From positions 99,596,151 to 99,660,150 of the forward strand of contig OV884060.1 in the NCBI GenBank assembly GCA_930367215.1: a DNA stretch of 64,000 bases, read 5' to 3'. The notes below the pieces were generated by a model. That model did not search any database and was not told the origin of the DNA. It worked only from the letters and a program-made list of their open reading frames with translations. The DNA is from Pollenia angustigena. Taxonomy: Eukaryota; Arthropoda; Insecta; Diptera; Polleniidae. This document shows, one piece after another, positions 44,826 to 56,028 of the stretch. The position numbers were made by a program, and so were the translations under genes. Each line of letters starts with the position of its first letter. The stretch's first letter is position 1.

Positions 44826-45291
44826 TTTTATAAAAATTTTATTAATCAATTAATCAATGTTATCCTAAACACAATTTGTAATGAGAGTTTAAGTCATTCA
44901 AAAATATTGTTTTTTTTCGAGAGGTTTACTCGTGTAAAATTATTGTTTTTTTTAATATGACGTTTTGTTAATGTCTTCTTTTTCACTTTGAATCTGTGTA
45001 TTTAAAAAAACGTTTGCAATTTAATAAAAATCGTGTGCAATTTAAATTAAAATTGTGACAAAGATGACAAAAAGCATCGCCGTTTACATCTAATTTTTTA
45101 CAAATTGTTTCATGTTTCCCAGTTTAAGATGCAGTGGTGCCATAATAACGTCCTTAACTTTAACTAATTGGTAATTTAAAATGTTTTTGCTGCCTTTTCT
45201 ATGTGACTCGCGAGTTGGCCATAGTTTGCGATCATAACGATTCGGCGCACGACATATTACATTACAAATCTTAAATTAATAAAAAATAAAG

Positions 45292-45790
45292 TCATAAATT
45301 TTTATAAGAAAATTTATTTTTAAAAGAACCATCAATAAAAAGTCGCCATTCATCTGCATTATAATTGTGATTTAATGCCGAAAATAGTTTCGGTACATCA
45401 ACGCAATACACGAGATCACTGTCATTGGAAATAGTCTTAAATCTTTCTTCAAGTAACCAAGTCCGGTAACTTGTTCTACTAGATGTTATAACGAAATCCT
45501 TTTCCACAAAATTCTACTGCTTTAATCGCGACCAAAGGACTTCAGATTGCCGCTTTGACAAGTGTAATTCGCGAACAAGATCGTAGAAATCAGCATTTGA
45601 CAAAATATGCCGCTCCGTTGTTGTAGACCTGGATGGAAGGAACTTTCTTTGTTCAAAATCTTTTTCTGTTATATCGACAGATTTGCTCGTTGTCGGTAGA
45701 TCATTACTTACAGGTATCGGTTTTGTAACAGTTACAACATTTGCGTTCTTAATGTTTTTGCGTGTTTTAAAACTGTTTTGTTTTTAAAAT
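45292..45790 (-). pseudogene. Transposon-type ORF fragment with EWRLFIDGS motif
   Basis: Minus strand reading: SVDITEKDFEQRKFLPS, ILSNADFYDLVRELHLSKR and QSEVLWSRLKQ, a stop, then the frame 45507-45292 with SYRTWLLEERF, DLVYCVDVPKLFSAL and ADEWRLFIDGS. Proteins of this kind (WRLFIDSS) occur widely in arthropod repeats; I cannot name the superfamily. It lies in the single-copy centre of the long-TIR element, whose product it probably was. One stop and truncation after the motif make it inactive. Confidence 0.6.
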
Positions 45791-46917
45791 CACGCCGGTG
45801 ACTGATATCAGTAAATAAGCCAAAAATTTGTTACAATTGTCACACATTTTGTATACAATTTTAATTTAAATTGCACACGATTTTTATTAAATTGCAAACG
45901 TTTTTTTTTAATACACAGATTCAAAGTGAAAAAGAAGACATTAACAAAACGTCATATTAAAAAAAAAACAATAATTTTACATGAGTAAAGCTCTCATTAC
46001 TAATATTTGTTGTAAATCTAAGTTGTGTTTAGGCTAACAGTGATTTGTAATTTTAAAGAAAGTGCGTAAAAAGAACACGAAAAAAAACAATATTTTTGAA
46101 TGACTTAAACTCTCATTACAAATTTTTTTTGTGTTTAAGATCGCATTGATTAATTGATTAATAAAATTTTTATAAAATGTTTAAAAGTTTATTTTCATGA
46201 AAAGTTAAATAACTCAGTCAATCACTTATCTATTTTTAAACCCAAATATGCGTTGTAATCGTTAATAAACGTACTTTTTGAATAAACTCAATAGTATTAT
46301 AGTTTCTTAAGAAAATAATGTATAAAAACGTCACTAAATTTGAAATTTTTTTGAAAAATCTACAAAATTTGTGTTTGCTCGACAATAACATCCAAATTTC
46401 TCCAGTTTTCTTAAATAAATTATACAGTATTCGAAAGATCAGTTTCTTCTTTCCAAATCTAGAAAGAAATTGAAAATCGGATCATTATCAACAAAATTAC
46501 AGGCTTATAAGTGCGCAAAGGCACAAAAACCGGTTTTTTACCCGTAAATCCGGATTTTGGAGGTGTCCGGTATATTTCACTATTGGAATCTTGTTTTAGT
46601 CGACAAGCCCTACAAGAAAAATAATATCCGGTCCCAGGTTTTTCTATTTCATTCAATTTTGTAACACTGTGTTATCTGCAGCCTTTTTGCAAAATTATAA
46701 AAAATGTACTCTTTCCAAAATATACTCAATTTTTCTTTTTGTTTTTATTTCCGAACGAATGCTCAAAGTCAAAACATAATTTGCATTTTTACGCTATCGA
46801 TTTTAACAACAAAACATTTGGTGGACTTATTCCCTTTTGCCACTGAAACTCTTATCCATAAAAACGTATTTGTATCATATTAACAGCTTTTGTGAACACA
46901 TACTAACATTATCTTTA

Positions 46918-47855
46918 TCTATATATATAAAAATGAAAAATGTTTGTATGTTTGTGTGTTTGTTTGTTTGTTTGTTTGTTTGTTGGCTTATAGACTCCGA
47001 AACTACTGAACCGATTTTCCTGAAATTTTTACAGTAACATCACGTGAGCCCTAAAAATAAAATAGGCTACTTATTTTTTCGATAGGGGCAGGGGAATTGG
47101 TACCCCCCATAGGATGCCAATATTTATTATCGCATATCTTAAGAGCCGCTGGACGCATTTTGCTGATCTTTTTGTAGTAGGATCTTCTGAGCCCCGAAAT
47201 TGAAATAAAGTAGCAGCGGGGGAAGTGGTTTTCGCCATAGGACTCCAATGTTTAATATCGCATATCTTAAGAACTGTTATAGTGAGAATGTTCAAACTTT
47301 GTAGAAGTCACTCATATGGTATACTACACTATTGAAAATACAAATAGAGCGGGTAGGCGCAGGGGGGAAATACCTCTCATAGGATGCATATATTAAATAT
47401 CGCTCAACTGAAGAACTATTAAAGGGCAAGTCTTCAAACGTAGTTAAAACTACTATTATGGCAAACTTTAAATTTCAATATAGTAATGGGCGGGGTAGAC
47501 AGAGGAGGAGCAGTTCCCCTCATAGATAGAAATATTAATAAGAGCCGCTGCAAGCATTTTGTTGAACTTTTGGTAGTAGGATCCTCTGAGCCCCAAAATT
47601 GAAATAAAATAGCAGCGGGGGAAGTGTTACACCCTATAGGACGCCAATGCTTAATATCGGATATCTTAAAAACTGTTAAAGTGAGAATGTTCAAACTTTG
47701 TAGAAGTCACTCTTATGGTATACTACACTTTTAAAAATAAAAATTAAGCGGGTAGCCGCAGGGGAGAAATACCTTCCATAGGATGCATATATTAAATATC
47801 TCTCAATCGATAAAGTGGTTAAAGCAGTGTTGCGAAGCGCACCGGGTTAAGCTAG
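46918..47855 (+). mobile_element. Non-autonomous Helitron (938 bp)
   Basis: Starts TCTATATATATAAAA after an A and ends GGGTTAAGCTAG before a T, the Helitron rule of insertion between A and T with TC and CTRR ends. A short hairpin (TGCGAAGCGCA) precedes the 3' end by about 10 bases. A TTTG microsatellite (46961-46984) lies near the 5' end. A block of about 270 bp is duplicated in direct order with a period of 399 bp (47143 and 47542). No Rep/helicase code is present. Confidence 0.85.
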
Positions 47856-47924
47856 TAAATTTATAAATTGTAAAAGAAGCCCTAATAATTAATTTTGCAA
47901 TTTTAGTTTTGAGTTTTGTTGTAA

Positions 47925-48083
47925 CAACTACCCAGGCAGAAATTACGACTCTTTTAAATATTATGTACCGCCACAACCTTGTAAATACAAACTCTACCAA
48001 AAATATGGTACCATCACAACACTTTAGATACAAAATTACAACCTTAGTTTTTTATTACCGTTTTTAAATAAGATTCAACGCCG
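47925..48083 (+). repeat. Host repeat split by the Transib-like element
   Basis: Words such as ACCGCCACAACCTTGTAAAT and ACCATCACAACACTTTAG repeat here and continue at 51249-51350 (GGTACAACACCCTAAATAC, GCCGCTACAACACTGTATA). The Transib-like insertion separates the two parts at CGCCG. Confidence 0.5.
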
Positions 48084-48344
48084 CACAGTGGCTGAAAATC
48101 TTTTTTCATCGGCCAAAAATCTGTAACTTTTGAACCGATAGAGATAATTTTGCAATTTTTTTTTTTTTGCAGGAGAGAAGACTTCTTGAACTTTTTTACA
48201 GTTTTAATTTTGTTAAAATCCGTTCAGTAGTTGTTGAGAAATTTAAGGTCAAAGTTGAACTTTTGATGTTTTTTAGCATTTAGTATGAAAATGCTAATGA
48301 TTGAGATTGAGAACTATGGTATTTTTTTATTAAAAAAGTGGGAT

Positions 48345-48612
48345 TTTTTTCAGCCCACTGTTTTAAGAACTTTTTAATCTACATAACTGCCGAATTTCGT
48401 TAGCATATCTTTGTTCATGTCAGATTTATAGAATGTCAAACCTTAAAAATATTATTTTTTACTCATATTGAAAGCCCTTTTATTCATTTACACTATATTT
48501 TAATAATTTTAATGTTTGACATTCTATAAATCTAACATGAATAAAGGTATCATAATGAATTTTGGCAGTTATGTAGATTAAAAAGTTCTTAAAACAGTGG
48601 ACTGAAAAACAT
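48345..48612. repeat. Fold-back unit inside the Transib-like element
   Basis: CAGCCCACTGTTTTAAGAAC continues into TTTTTAATCTACATAACTGC at the left, with the complement ending GTTCTTAAAACAGTGGACTG at the right. Arms of about 100 bp differ at roughly one site in ten. Non-coding. Confidence 0.7.
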
Positions 48613-49230
48613 CCCCATTTTTGATAAACAAATACCCAAATTCCCAATCCCGGAAAACGGCTTTAAATTTTGTTTTGTTCAATAAAGGCAATATAATTTA
48701 CCATTCGATATTGCTCAGAATTTTCTAGAAAATAATGGACATATTAGAAAACATTACTGTTCTAAATGTATAAAAATTGGTGTGCTGAATTGTTAGAATT
48801 TTTTACTCAAATAATTTTTTTTTTGTTTGAAAAATTTGATTTGGAATAGGGCATATGGGAGTAAAAATGTCAAACTGACTATAAATTGCTTCTACAAGCA
48901 TACACTTAATGTTTTCTTTTGAAAAATATAAACATTTTTATATATTTCTGGAGAAATTCGTATTCATATTAACTTTATATGCATATACATTCGCCTCGTA
49001 TATGCTACTATACCTTTAAAAAAATGTATAGGCATGTAATAATACCTATGATCATTTTGTGAATGGGTTTCTACATTATCAACTCTACAACAGGTTCAAC
49101 TGGAACCAGTTCCACCAGTTAGCAGCAGTTATGTGATGATAAGCATGATACAGATTTGAACCTTTTTCAATTGCACGCACTCTGAGCTGAATATATTGCT
49201 CTTTTGTTAAGTTCAAATCTAAAAATTATG

Positions 49231-49749
49231 CTAATGCCTCTTCATTTGAAAACTGTTTTTCATCGCTTGGCGTTGGAATACTCTTAAGAATCCGTTTTGT
49301 TCTCTTGGGACTAGCGATAAAAACTTTTTCAATAATATCGACTTTTGTGAGTTCTTTTTGTGATCGCAGTTTATATAGCAAAGCTTCTTAAATACTTGTA
49401 TCTCCGATTTCTTCGTTGATATCCTTAAGCTTCCGCCTTTTACATCTATCGCTACAGTTCTCAAGTGATTTCTTTGGCCTCCCAAGGTTCTTTTCATTTG
49501 TACCTTCTGAAGATATCTATCTAACCAGTTTGCAAAACTGTTGTAAAATCTAGGTTTACTCCATCCAACTTGTTTGAACCGCTTTTTTAAGTTTTTGACG
49601 AAATCGATTATTTTATTTTGCAGTTTCGATCGTATTTCAGTGCTGCAGGAATATAAATTGAGTTTTCCTTCAATGTAACTTAAAACATCTTCCTCCTTTT
49701 TATTTTTAAAATACTCTTGGGATAATTCTTTATAGCTGAAGCTCTCCAT
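49231..49749 (-). CDS. N-terminal part of a Transib-type transposase (172 codons)
   Basis: Starts MESFSYKELSQEYFKNKKEE. It then has KIIDFVKNLKKRFKQVGWSK, FANWLDRYLQKVQ and a basic GGQRNHLRT stretch. The pattern 'aromatic-x-x-N-x-x-WL' followed by a basic segment is what I expect at the N-terminus of Transib proteins. No catalytic core follows in any frame between 49231 and 48613, so the element is internally deleted and this ORF alone cannot transpose. Identification is moderate; the position inside a Transib-type element supports it. Confidence 0.5.
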   Translation of the reverse strand: MESFSYKELSQEYFKNKKEEDVLSYIEGKLNLYSCSTEIRSKLQNKIIDFVKNLKKRFKQVGWSKPRFYNSFANWLDRYLQKVQMKRTLGGQRNHLRTVAIDVKGGSLRISTKKSEIQVFKKLCYINCDHKKNSQKSILLKKFLSLVPREQNGFLRVFQRQAMKNSFQMKRH

Positions 49750-51349
49750 TTTTATAGATATTAAAAATTAGATTGTTATTGCTTAGATATATTTTAACAA
49801 CTGAGATTTTATTCGAATACCACTGGCTTTTATACATAGCTTGCGTTATACTGTGTTCCTAGGTAGCAAATAAGGTAGAATAAAAAACTAAATTGGGCTA
49901 AAGTAGGATACGCTTAAAATCCCACAAGTATTGGTAATTATATAATATAAAATACATAGCACAACTTGGCTTGGTGCATTTATATTCCAGTCATATGAAT
50001 AGGTAAAATAAAAAGAGCAAAATAAATGTTGCGAATAATTTTACACAAACTAAAAAAGTGTTCTATAGGCTGGTCCAAACTTTCACCTTCCTACAGCTAG
50101 TAAAATCTCTCTAACCCCTTTTGACCCTCATAAATTCTATACTTCTGAATTTCAATTTGACTACAATATAGAACCTGAAAAAATATTTAATAACACAGCA
50201 GGTATAATCGGTACAGTAATACAACATAACATTGTTTGAAGACTGCTTTACTACCAATATAAAAAATGTTGAACCCACTATTGATAAGAGTTTGACATAA
50301 AACATAATCCATCCGATTAAAAAACTAGAAACCGTTATAAAATCAAGCCAAAAAATCCGTTTTATCCGAATATCACCAAAGGCAAAGGAGATAACCTAAA
50401 AATTTAAAAAAATTTTTTGTAGCACACTTTAAATTTAAATTTTTTTGAAATCCATAAAATATTTTTGCTGAATTTTTTAAAAGTTTGAATTTCCGAGGTT
50501 ACCAATTTTAGAGGTCCGCAAGTCACACTCCCGACCCTCCATTCTTTCAATTCAACTCAAAAGCTATCCGGCTATAACAGTTTAAAATTTCATTCAAATA
50601 TGTTCAGCCGTTCATAAGAAGCAAAATAATTTTTCAAAACAAAACGTTCGTAAACCCTTGTGTTATATTTCAGTCATATGAGCAGCTTAAATAAAAATAG
50701 CAAAAAAAAAAATGTTGCGAGTAATTTCATTAAAATGAAAAAAGTGTTCAACAGACAGTTCCAAACAGTTGAACAAGTATATATGGGGTTAAACTTTCAG
50801 CTTTCTGATGGTACTAAAATCTCTTTAACCCATTTTGACCCTAACAAGTTCTACTCCTTTAAAATTCGGATTTAACTAAAATATAGAACCTGGGGAAACA
50901 TTTAATAACACATGAGGTATAAATGATACGGTGATGTAATGAACCACTTTTTAAAGACTACTATCCCACTAATATAACAAAAAAAATTTCGACCCATTAT
51001 TGATAACGGTTTGCGAGAAATCATAATTTAGTTCTGATCAAATTTACAAAAATTAATTTTTTTCTAAAACAACATAAAATATTTGTTTCCAGCAGCATGC
51101 CACAGCCACAATTATCAATATTTTAATCTAGTTTTTTGGATACCTTAGTTCTAATATGTTTGCTATCGAATGGCATTAAAATTTTTGAAATCGGCGATGA
51201 CAAAAAATTGGACTTTTGGCCGATGAAATTCAATTTTCAGCCACAGTGCGCCGGTACAACACCCTAAATACAAATATACGACTTTAGTTTTTTAAAGTCG
51301 TATTTACCATAAAACTATGCCGCTACAACACTGTATATTAGGGATGCCA

Positions 51350-51411
51350 ATCGGGATTGATTTTAGAAAATCCCGGGATTTCGAGATTTTTCGGGACTTT
51401 TTTTTAAATAA
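51350..51411 (+). mobile_element. End fragment of the CCCGGGATT element
   Basis: TTAGGGATGCCAATCGGGAT then AAAATCCCGGGATTTCGAGA matches the start of the element at 23546. Its other end was not found before the LINE fragment at 51612. Confidence 0.55.
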
Positions 51412-51611
51412 ACAACACTTATTTTTTGTTTTTGTTTATTTACAAATTTTCAAAAGGTATTTTATATCTGTGGCCTTTTGACAAAACATCTTAAGTCAAA
51501 TTTAAAAGTTGAAAAAAATGTTGTTAATCATGCGTATTTTCAATAAAAAAACATTTTTGTAGACATTTTTTAAAATTTTGTATTATTAACAAAATTTTTC
51601 TTTAAATTTGG

Positions 51612-51965
51612 TTTATTTTATTATTAGATTAGGCAGGAGCAGGGTCTGCTTTAGGACCATGATTGGAATGATCACGGGCCACTGTATGATAGGCAGGATG
51701 GCGTTGAGGATTGGATCCGACTTGTCGGATATATGCAGGTTGTGCGAGGACCCCGAGGAGTTGGAGACAGTTGAGCACTTTCTGTGCCACTGTCCCAGGT
51801 TGCAGGGTAGCAGGCTAAGGCGGCTGAGCAGTAGATTCCTGGGCGAATAAGGGGATGTCTCGGGTTGTGGACTTGAGAATCTGATAGGATTCGTAATGGG
51901 GATGGCCTGGCTGCGCGAGAAGAGACTGGGTGCCAGCGTTGCCAGAAGATTTGGAGGGAAAATCT
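51612..51965 (+). pseudogene. LINE ORF2 3' end (Loa/I-type), 3' fragment
   Basis: The forward frame contains MITGHCMIGRMALRIG, then CRLCEDPEELETVEHFLCHC, RLRRLSSRFLGE and a stop at 51848-51850. The Cys-rich CxxC...H...C pattern after TGH is the C-terminal signature of I/R1/Loa-type ORF2 proteins. GC content is above the surroundings. About 110 bases of 3' UTR follow. The element is 5'-truncated and may belong to the same family as the fragment at 20870-22436, which holds the other end of such an ORF2. Confidence 0.8.
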
Positions 51966-52003
51966 TCTTTTGACGAAAAAAAAATCTTGTATTTTGTATT
52001 TAA

Positions 52004-52504
52004 GGCACGAGCTCTATGTGTACATTTGTCCTTCAAGTTGTGCTGAAAAAGGTCAACAGAAAAGAGAAAGACAAAGTGAAAAAACAAAAAATGTACTTGG
52101 ACTTCAAGAAAAATTCTTGACGAAAGTACGAAAAAACAGAAGTAAAGGAAAAAACATGTAAAATCAATTAAAAATGGATAATCATTCAGGAAAGCAAATT
52201 TCGATCTACCAAATGTTAAAATACAATTTGGTTTAAGGATTGATGTTTGACTAGTGACGTCAGCAGTCGTCGATGGCTGCGAGTGTAAGACGGCAAATCC
52301 ATCTGAGGAGATCGAGTGGTTGCGATCGAAACATGTCATGGTAACCTGCCGGCCAGGGTTCGAGCCCGAGCCACGTCAAGAATGAAAGATTGTCAATAAC
52401 AATTTTAATTAATTTTCATGTTGTAAAAATTCCTTTCTTCACAAAAATAATTTAATAAAAATTAAATTTCATGAACTTAAGCCTAATTAAAAATATTAAA
52501 AAAA
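52004..52504 (+). repeat. SINE-like unit, single copy
   Basis: Starts GGCACGAGCTCTATGTGTAC and has the tRNA-like boxes GAGATCGAGTGGTTGCG (52308) and GGGTTCGAGCCC (52357). It ends CCTAATTAAAAATATTAAAA. It lies directly behind the LINE 3' fragment. The 174-codon minus frame (52339-51815) is an antisense shadow covering repeat and LINE end. Confidence 0.75.
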
Positions 52505-53337
52505 AGATATGTATTTTGTTTGTGTAAAAAATTCTTTCATGAAATTGAAAGGTTGCGTTTTCTTCGTTCAAGTGCCAAGTAGACAAAAATTATTGAAAAA
52601 AAAACTCTGAAAGAACTAAACACGTGTACATACTTTGTGTTTGTAAAAAATAAAAACTAGCAGGAAGCGTTGTATTCAGGCCTACTATATTTACCGATAA
52701 ATCTGTATTTTGACGATTTTTTTCCTCTAAATTATCAAAGTGCCTATTTTTTGATAAGCACTTACAGCACGGTAATTTTTGGTTTGTTTTATACAAATTA
52801 TTAATTTTGGGTAACTTGTTTGTAAAAAAAGAGTTTTATTAAGCCGTCATAAATTAAAATTCATTTCAGGAGTTTGATTTTAACCGACATTTAATTAAAT
52901 TCATTTTTTCTACATGGACACCCAAAGCTTGTAGCTGGTCAGATCACTACAATTTGTAAAGCAGTGTTATCTAATCAGCTTGCAATTAAACTAATTGTCA
53001 TTAAAAAGAAGAAGAAGAATTTTAGGCCGACAATTTTATGACTGCGAAATAAAACTCTCTTTTCAAGAGTTCATCCATACCTACTTTTATTTTTTCGTTG
53101 AAAAATGATTTTTAACTGTGGAGATAAGATCGTTTATTCTAGTTCACCATAGGTTCTTAAAGAGACGAACCTATTGGTATAAGACAGTATAGGTCTCCGC
53201 TGACTCTAATATGGAGAATTTTCAAGCTAAAATTATATGGATCACTTTTATTAACGGTCCCTGCAATTTACCCTTAAGTAAAATCTATTCATAGATTTTT
53301 AAAATGTGATTATTTCAAAAAGTAATAAACGGTGCGG
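52505..53337. other. Sequence without recognised gene
   Basis: AT-rich; no repeat ends resolved. The stretch 53130-53230 is less AT-rich but contains no convincing frame. Confidence 0.35.
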
Positions 53338-53560
53338 AGGGAGGTTGGCGCCGTTGGAATTATCGATTGGGAGGATTTGTCAGTCACAGTAGTCGAGTGA
53401 GCATCGCGCGTTCGCTGAGGAGACATTTTTTAAGGGTTATGATTCTTACGTAATTGCTCGTCGACAATTTTGTTCAAAGTTCATTTTCATCCCCACGTCA
53501 ACAAACAAATCTACTGTTACTGGTCTCCAAGAACCTCCAACCCTTGATTGAAACATTAAA
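53338..53560 (-). mobile_element. Possible LTR-retrotransposon leader and gag start fragment
   Basis: On the minus strand a leader with GGTTGGAGGTTCTTGGAGAC (possible primer-site region) is followed by ATG at 53427 and MSPQRTRDAHSTTVTDKSSQ, a Ser/Thr-rich start typical of gag of Pao/BEL-like elements, open to about 53338. GC content is higher than around it. No LTR was identified, so this is a tentative fragment. Confidence 0.3.
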
Positions 53561-55254
53561 TACCTTTACATTGCCCCAGGGTAAATGTTTGGTGTGCCTT
53601 ATCCACGCATGAGAAAATTGGGTCATTTTTTTTTTAAATTCTCGAAAAACAAGGCTCCGTTTTGAACAGTGTGTTCAAGTCGACAAAAGACATGTGGATG
53701 ACATACTCTTTAAAAAATAAAATCCGCATTTCCATTCTACCGTTCAATGCTTTTAATAAAACTTTGTGTCAATATTTTTTTAAATAAATAAAATTTATTT
53801 ATAAAACATTTATTTTTATTTATTTTTTTTAAGCATTATGCAATGGTTAATGGTTTTGCTTTGTTGTTTTTGTCATTAAAAATATGTTTTATTGTGTTTA
53901 AAACAGTAATATTAATTTGCCGTTTTTTCTTAATTTGCCGATTTTTTACTAAAACCATCTGGCACCCCTGGTTGAGATCTTATACAAATTTTTACAAACT
54001 CTCTTATTTTCATCAACTCGCCAACAATATTAAAAAATACAACAGATTACCACAGATATTGTAGAAATACTTATGGTGACAACAGATATTTGTAAGCAAG
54101 AAAAAATGTTATGACACACTCAATCAGTGGGCAAAAGCAAAACCATAGAATATCAGTTACACTCATTCTCTCATTTATATCAGTAGTAACAGATATATAT
54201 CTGGTGTATCTGTTTCAACAATACTTACTGATACACTCGTGCAGGTCTTTAGCTCATACATCATATGAAATCTTATGGGTTCTCAATTTAATATTATATT
54301 TTTTGATACCGTTGTTATTGCGAATTGCATTGCATAAAAATATGGATTTTCCTAACTATATTCCTAAGAGAATTTTTATTAAAATAATATTGGTACACTT
54401 TTTAAAAGATATTCTTTAGCACTTGTGTATATATACTTTGTTTAAAAATTATCATAAACATGGAATGTGGAATTTTCATACCAAAAGCTTCTTAGCCCTA
54501 GGATCATCGGTTACTTTTTACCACTAAGTTCTCCTCTTGGAGAAGAAACCCAATTAAATAAAAAGTAAAGAAATATATTTTTTATTGAACGTATGCTTAT
54601 TACGCTAGATTATACGAATTTATTATATAATTTTATTATTTTATATTACAGTAAAGTCATCGAATATGTAGTCCTTAATTTTGCACATTGCTTTTTCGCA
54701 TCTACCCCACATTTGATTCAAACTTGATTCATTCAATTCAGAACATATCATTTATAGAATTAACGTTTCTGTTTTTTTTTGATATTTTGTCCTATTTGAA
54801 ACATATTGCAAGAAAACAAGAGGGTAATTTTACATAAAAATAGAATTTCACCCCATTAGTTTGCTCCAATCGAATCCAAATTAGTTTTATTCGATTCAGC
54901 ACGTATCATTTATAGAACTCACGCCCCTGTTTTTTTATAATACTCGAAAAATATTGCAAGGAAAACACAAATTTGGTCTGGCCAGTCCAAGACGGTAGTC
55001 CTAGGGTTAAGTTCCATTAGTTTTACCTTTTTGTACTAAATACATGAATTTTTTGTTCTTTAATAGATTAATCTTAATAAAAATAAATTTTTTTCTTTTC
55101 ACAAATAATTGTTTTTCATCAATTTTCCCAAAATGAACAACCGCAAATCTATGATGCTTTTTTAATGTTTTGATGCCCAGAAATAATTATGCTTTTAAGT
55201 ACAAAAGTACAAGTGTGCAAAATCAATAGACAACAAGCTGATATAAATTATGTA
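53561..55254. other. AT-rich sequence without recognised gene
   Basis: No exon, RNA or element end was identified. The 102-codon forward frame at 54111-54419 is hydrophobic and unlike any family I know; probably chance. Confidence 0.3.
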
Positions 55255-55513
55255 TGTTGTACAAACTGCTGAAATATTAATGTAGCTCATATACAACCTG
55301 ACATACTAATTGTCATAATTAAAACAGATGTTTAATGCTTTGACCTTATCATACAATGTAATTTGACATTTGACATTACTTTTTATCTTTCTTTTTTCGG
55401 GTTTTATTTCCTTTTTAATAACACACATTTTTTCTTATATTAACCTGAATAATTTAATAAACGAATTGGATTTTATTCTTAAACTTAATAAAACATCCCG
55501 GTGTTTTTCTATA
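55255..55513 (+). repeat. Putative 5' LTR of copia-like element
   Basis: Starts TGTTGTACAAACTGCTGAA and ends directly before the primer site. The length, about 260 bp, fits copia LTRs. The 3' LTR is absent because the element is truncated, so the limits cannot be confirmed by comparison. Confidence 0.4.
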
Positions 55514-55528
55514 GGTTATGGGCCCAGA
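55514..55528 (+). other. Copia primer-binding site
   Basis: GGTTATGGGCCCAG is complementary to an internal part of initiator tRNA-Met. This is the known copia priming site, which uses a tRNA half-molecule. It lies about 50 bases before the gag start. Confidence 0.8.
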
Positions 55529-56028
55529 CACCACAGTTAAATTGTATTAAAGTCATCAATAAAGGAAATATAAAGAAAATGTCAGCAGAAATCAAAGCAG
55601 CAATTGCCAAGTTAAACGGCGAAAATTATTTCACATGGAAATTTAAGGTAGAGATCAGAGAACAGCTTTATGCAATTGAAAAAAAAATCGCATTTAATCA
55701 ACAGCAACAAATTCACTCGCTTGCGGTCATACAATGAAATTTCCTCAACCGCAAATATTCGCTGCTGGTTTGCAGTCATTCAAATAACGCACATCGTGCT
55801 TTGTTATTTATACAATCGTTAGCTTCGTTTTTTAATAAAGATGTTTTTGTGTTCGGTTCGAAAATGATTGTTTTGGTACAGAAAAAAAAAAATACAAACA
55901 AAAAAGCCAGAAATCAAGCAATCTTACTCATGGATTTATTCAGCATTAACTATGTAGTACAAGAAAAAAAATTGAAATCAAACTAAACACACATACATAT
56001 GTAGGTACACACAATTTCCATAGAAACA

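Larger units (their letters stand above)
43432..46671. mobile_element. 3.24 kb element with very long TIRs and TTA duplication
   Basis: Starts CACGGTG and ends CACTGTG, with TTA directly outside both ends. The arms 43432-43931 plus 44841-45080, and 45820-46671, are inverted repeats of roughly 750 bp, including ACCTGGGACCGG, AATCCGGATTT and GCGCACTTATAAGCC. A SINE-like palindrome is inserted in the left arm. The single-copy centre carries a minus-strand ORF (45790-45292). A 3-bp duplication with CAC ends suggests a CACTA-like group, but this is an inference. Confidence 0.7.
48084..51248 (-). mobile_element. Transib-like element (3165 bp) with CACAGTG end and CGCCG duplication
   Basis: Left end CACAGTGGCTGAAAAT and right end (complement) CACTGTGGCTGAAAAT, then TTTCATCGGCCAAAA in both. 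The 5-bp GC-rich duplication CGCCG lies at 48079-48083 and 51249-51253. GC-rich 5-bp targets and CAC-type heptamers are hallmarks of Transib, the relatives of RAG1. A 260-bp fold-back (48345-48612) lies inside. Blocks at 49978-50340 recur at 50662-51035 (period about 686). A deletion derivative is at 20148-20790. Confidence 0.8.

Noticed and set aside
43432..46671. Assigning this element to Transib because of its CACRGTG ends
   Set aside because: The flanking duplication is TTA (3 bp) rather than a GC-rich 5-mer, and the ORF lacks Transib motifs.
47051..47694. Minus-strand ORFs inside the Helitron
   Set aside because: They lie in the duplicated non-coding block and show no Rep, helicase or other domain.
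51815..52339. 174-codon minus-strand open frame
   Set aside because: It spans the SINE-like unit and the antisense of the LINE 3' end, and parts recur in other copies of the repeat; no domain is visible.
54111..54419. 102-codon hydrophobic forward ORF as a membrane-protein gene
   Set aside because: AT-driven codon use, no homologous motif known to me and no splice context; likely chance.
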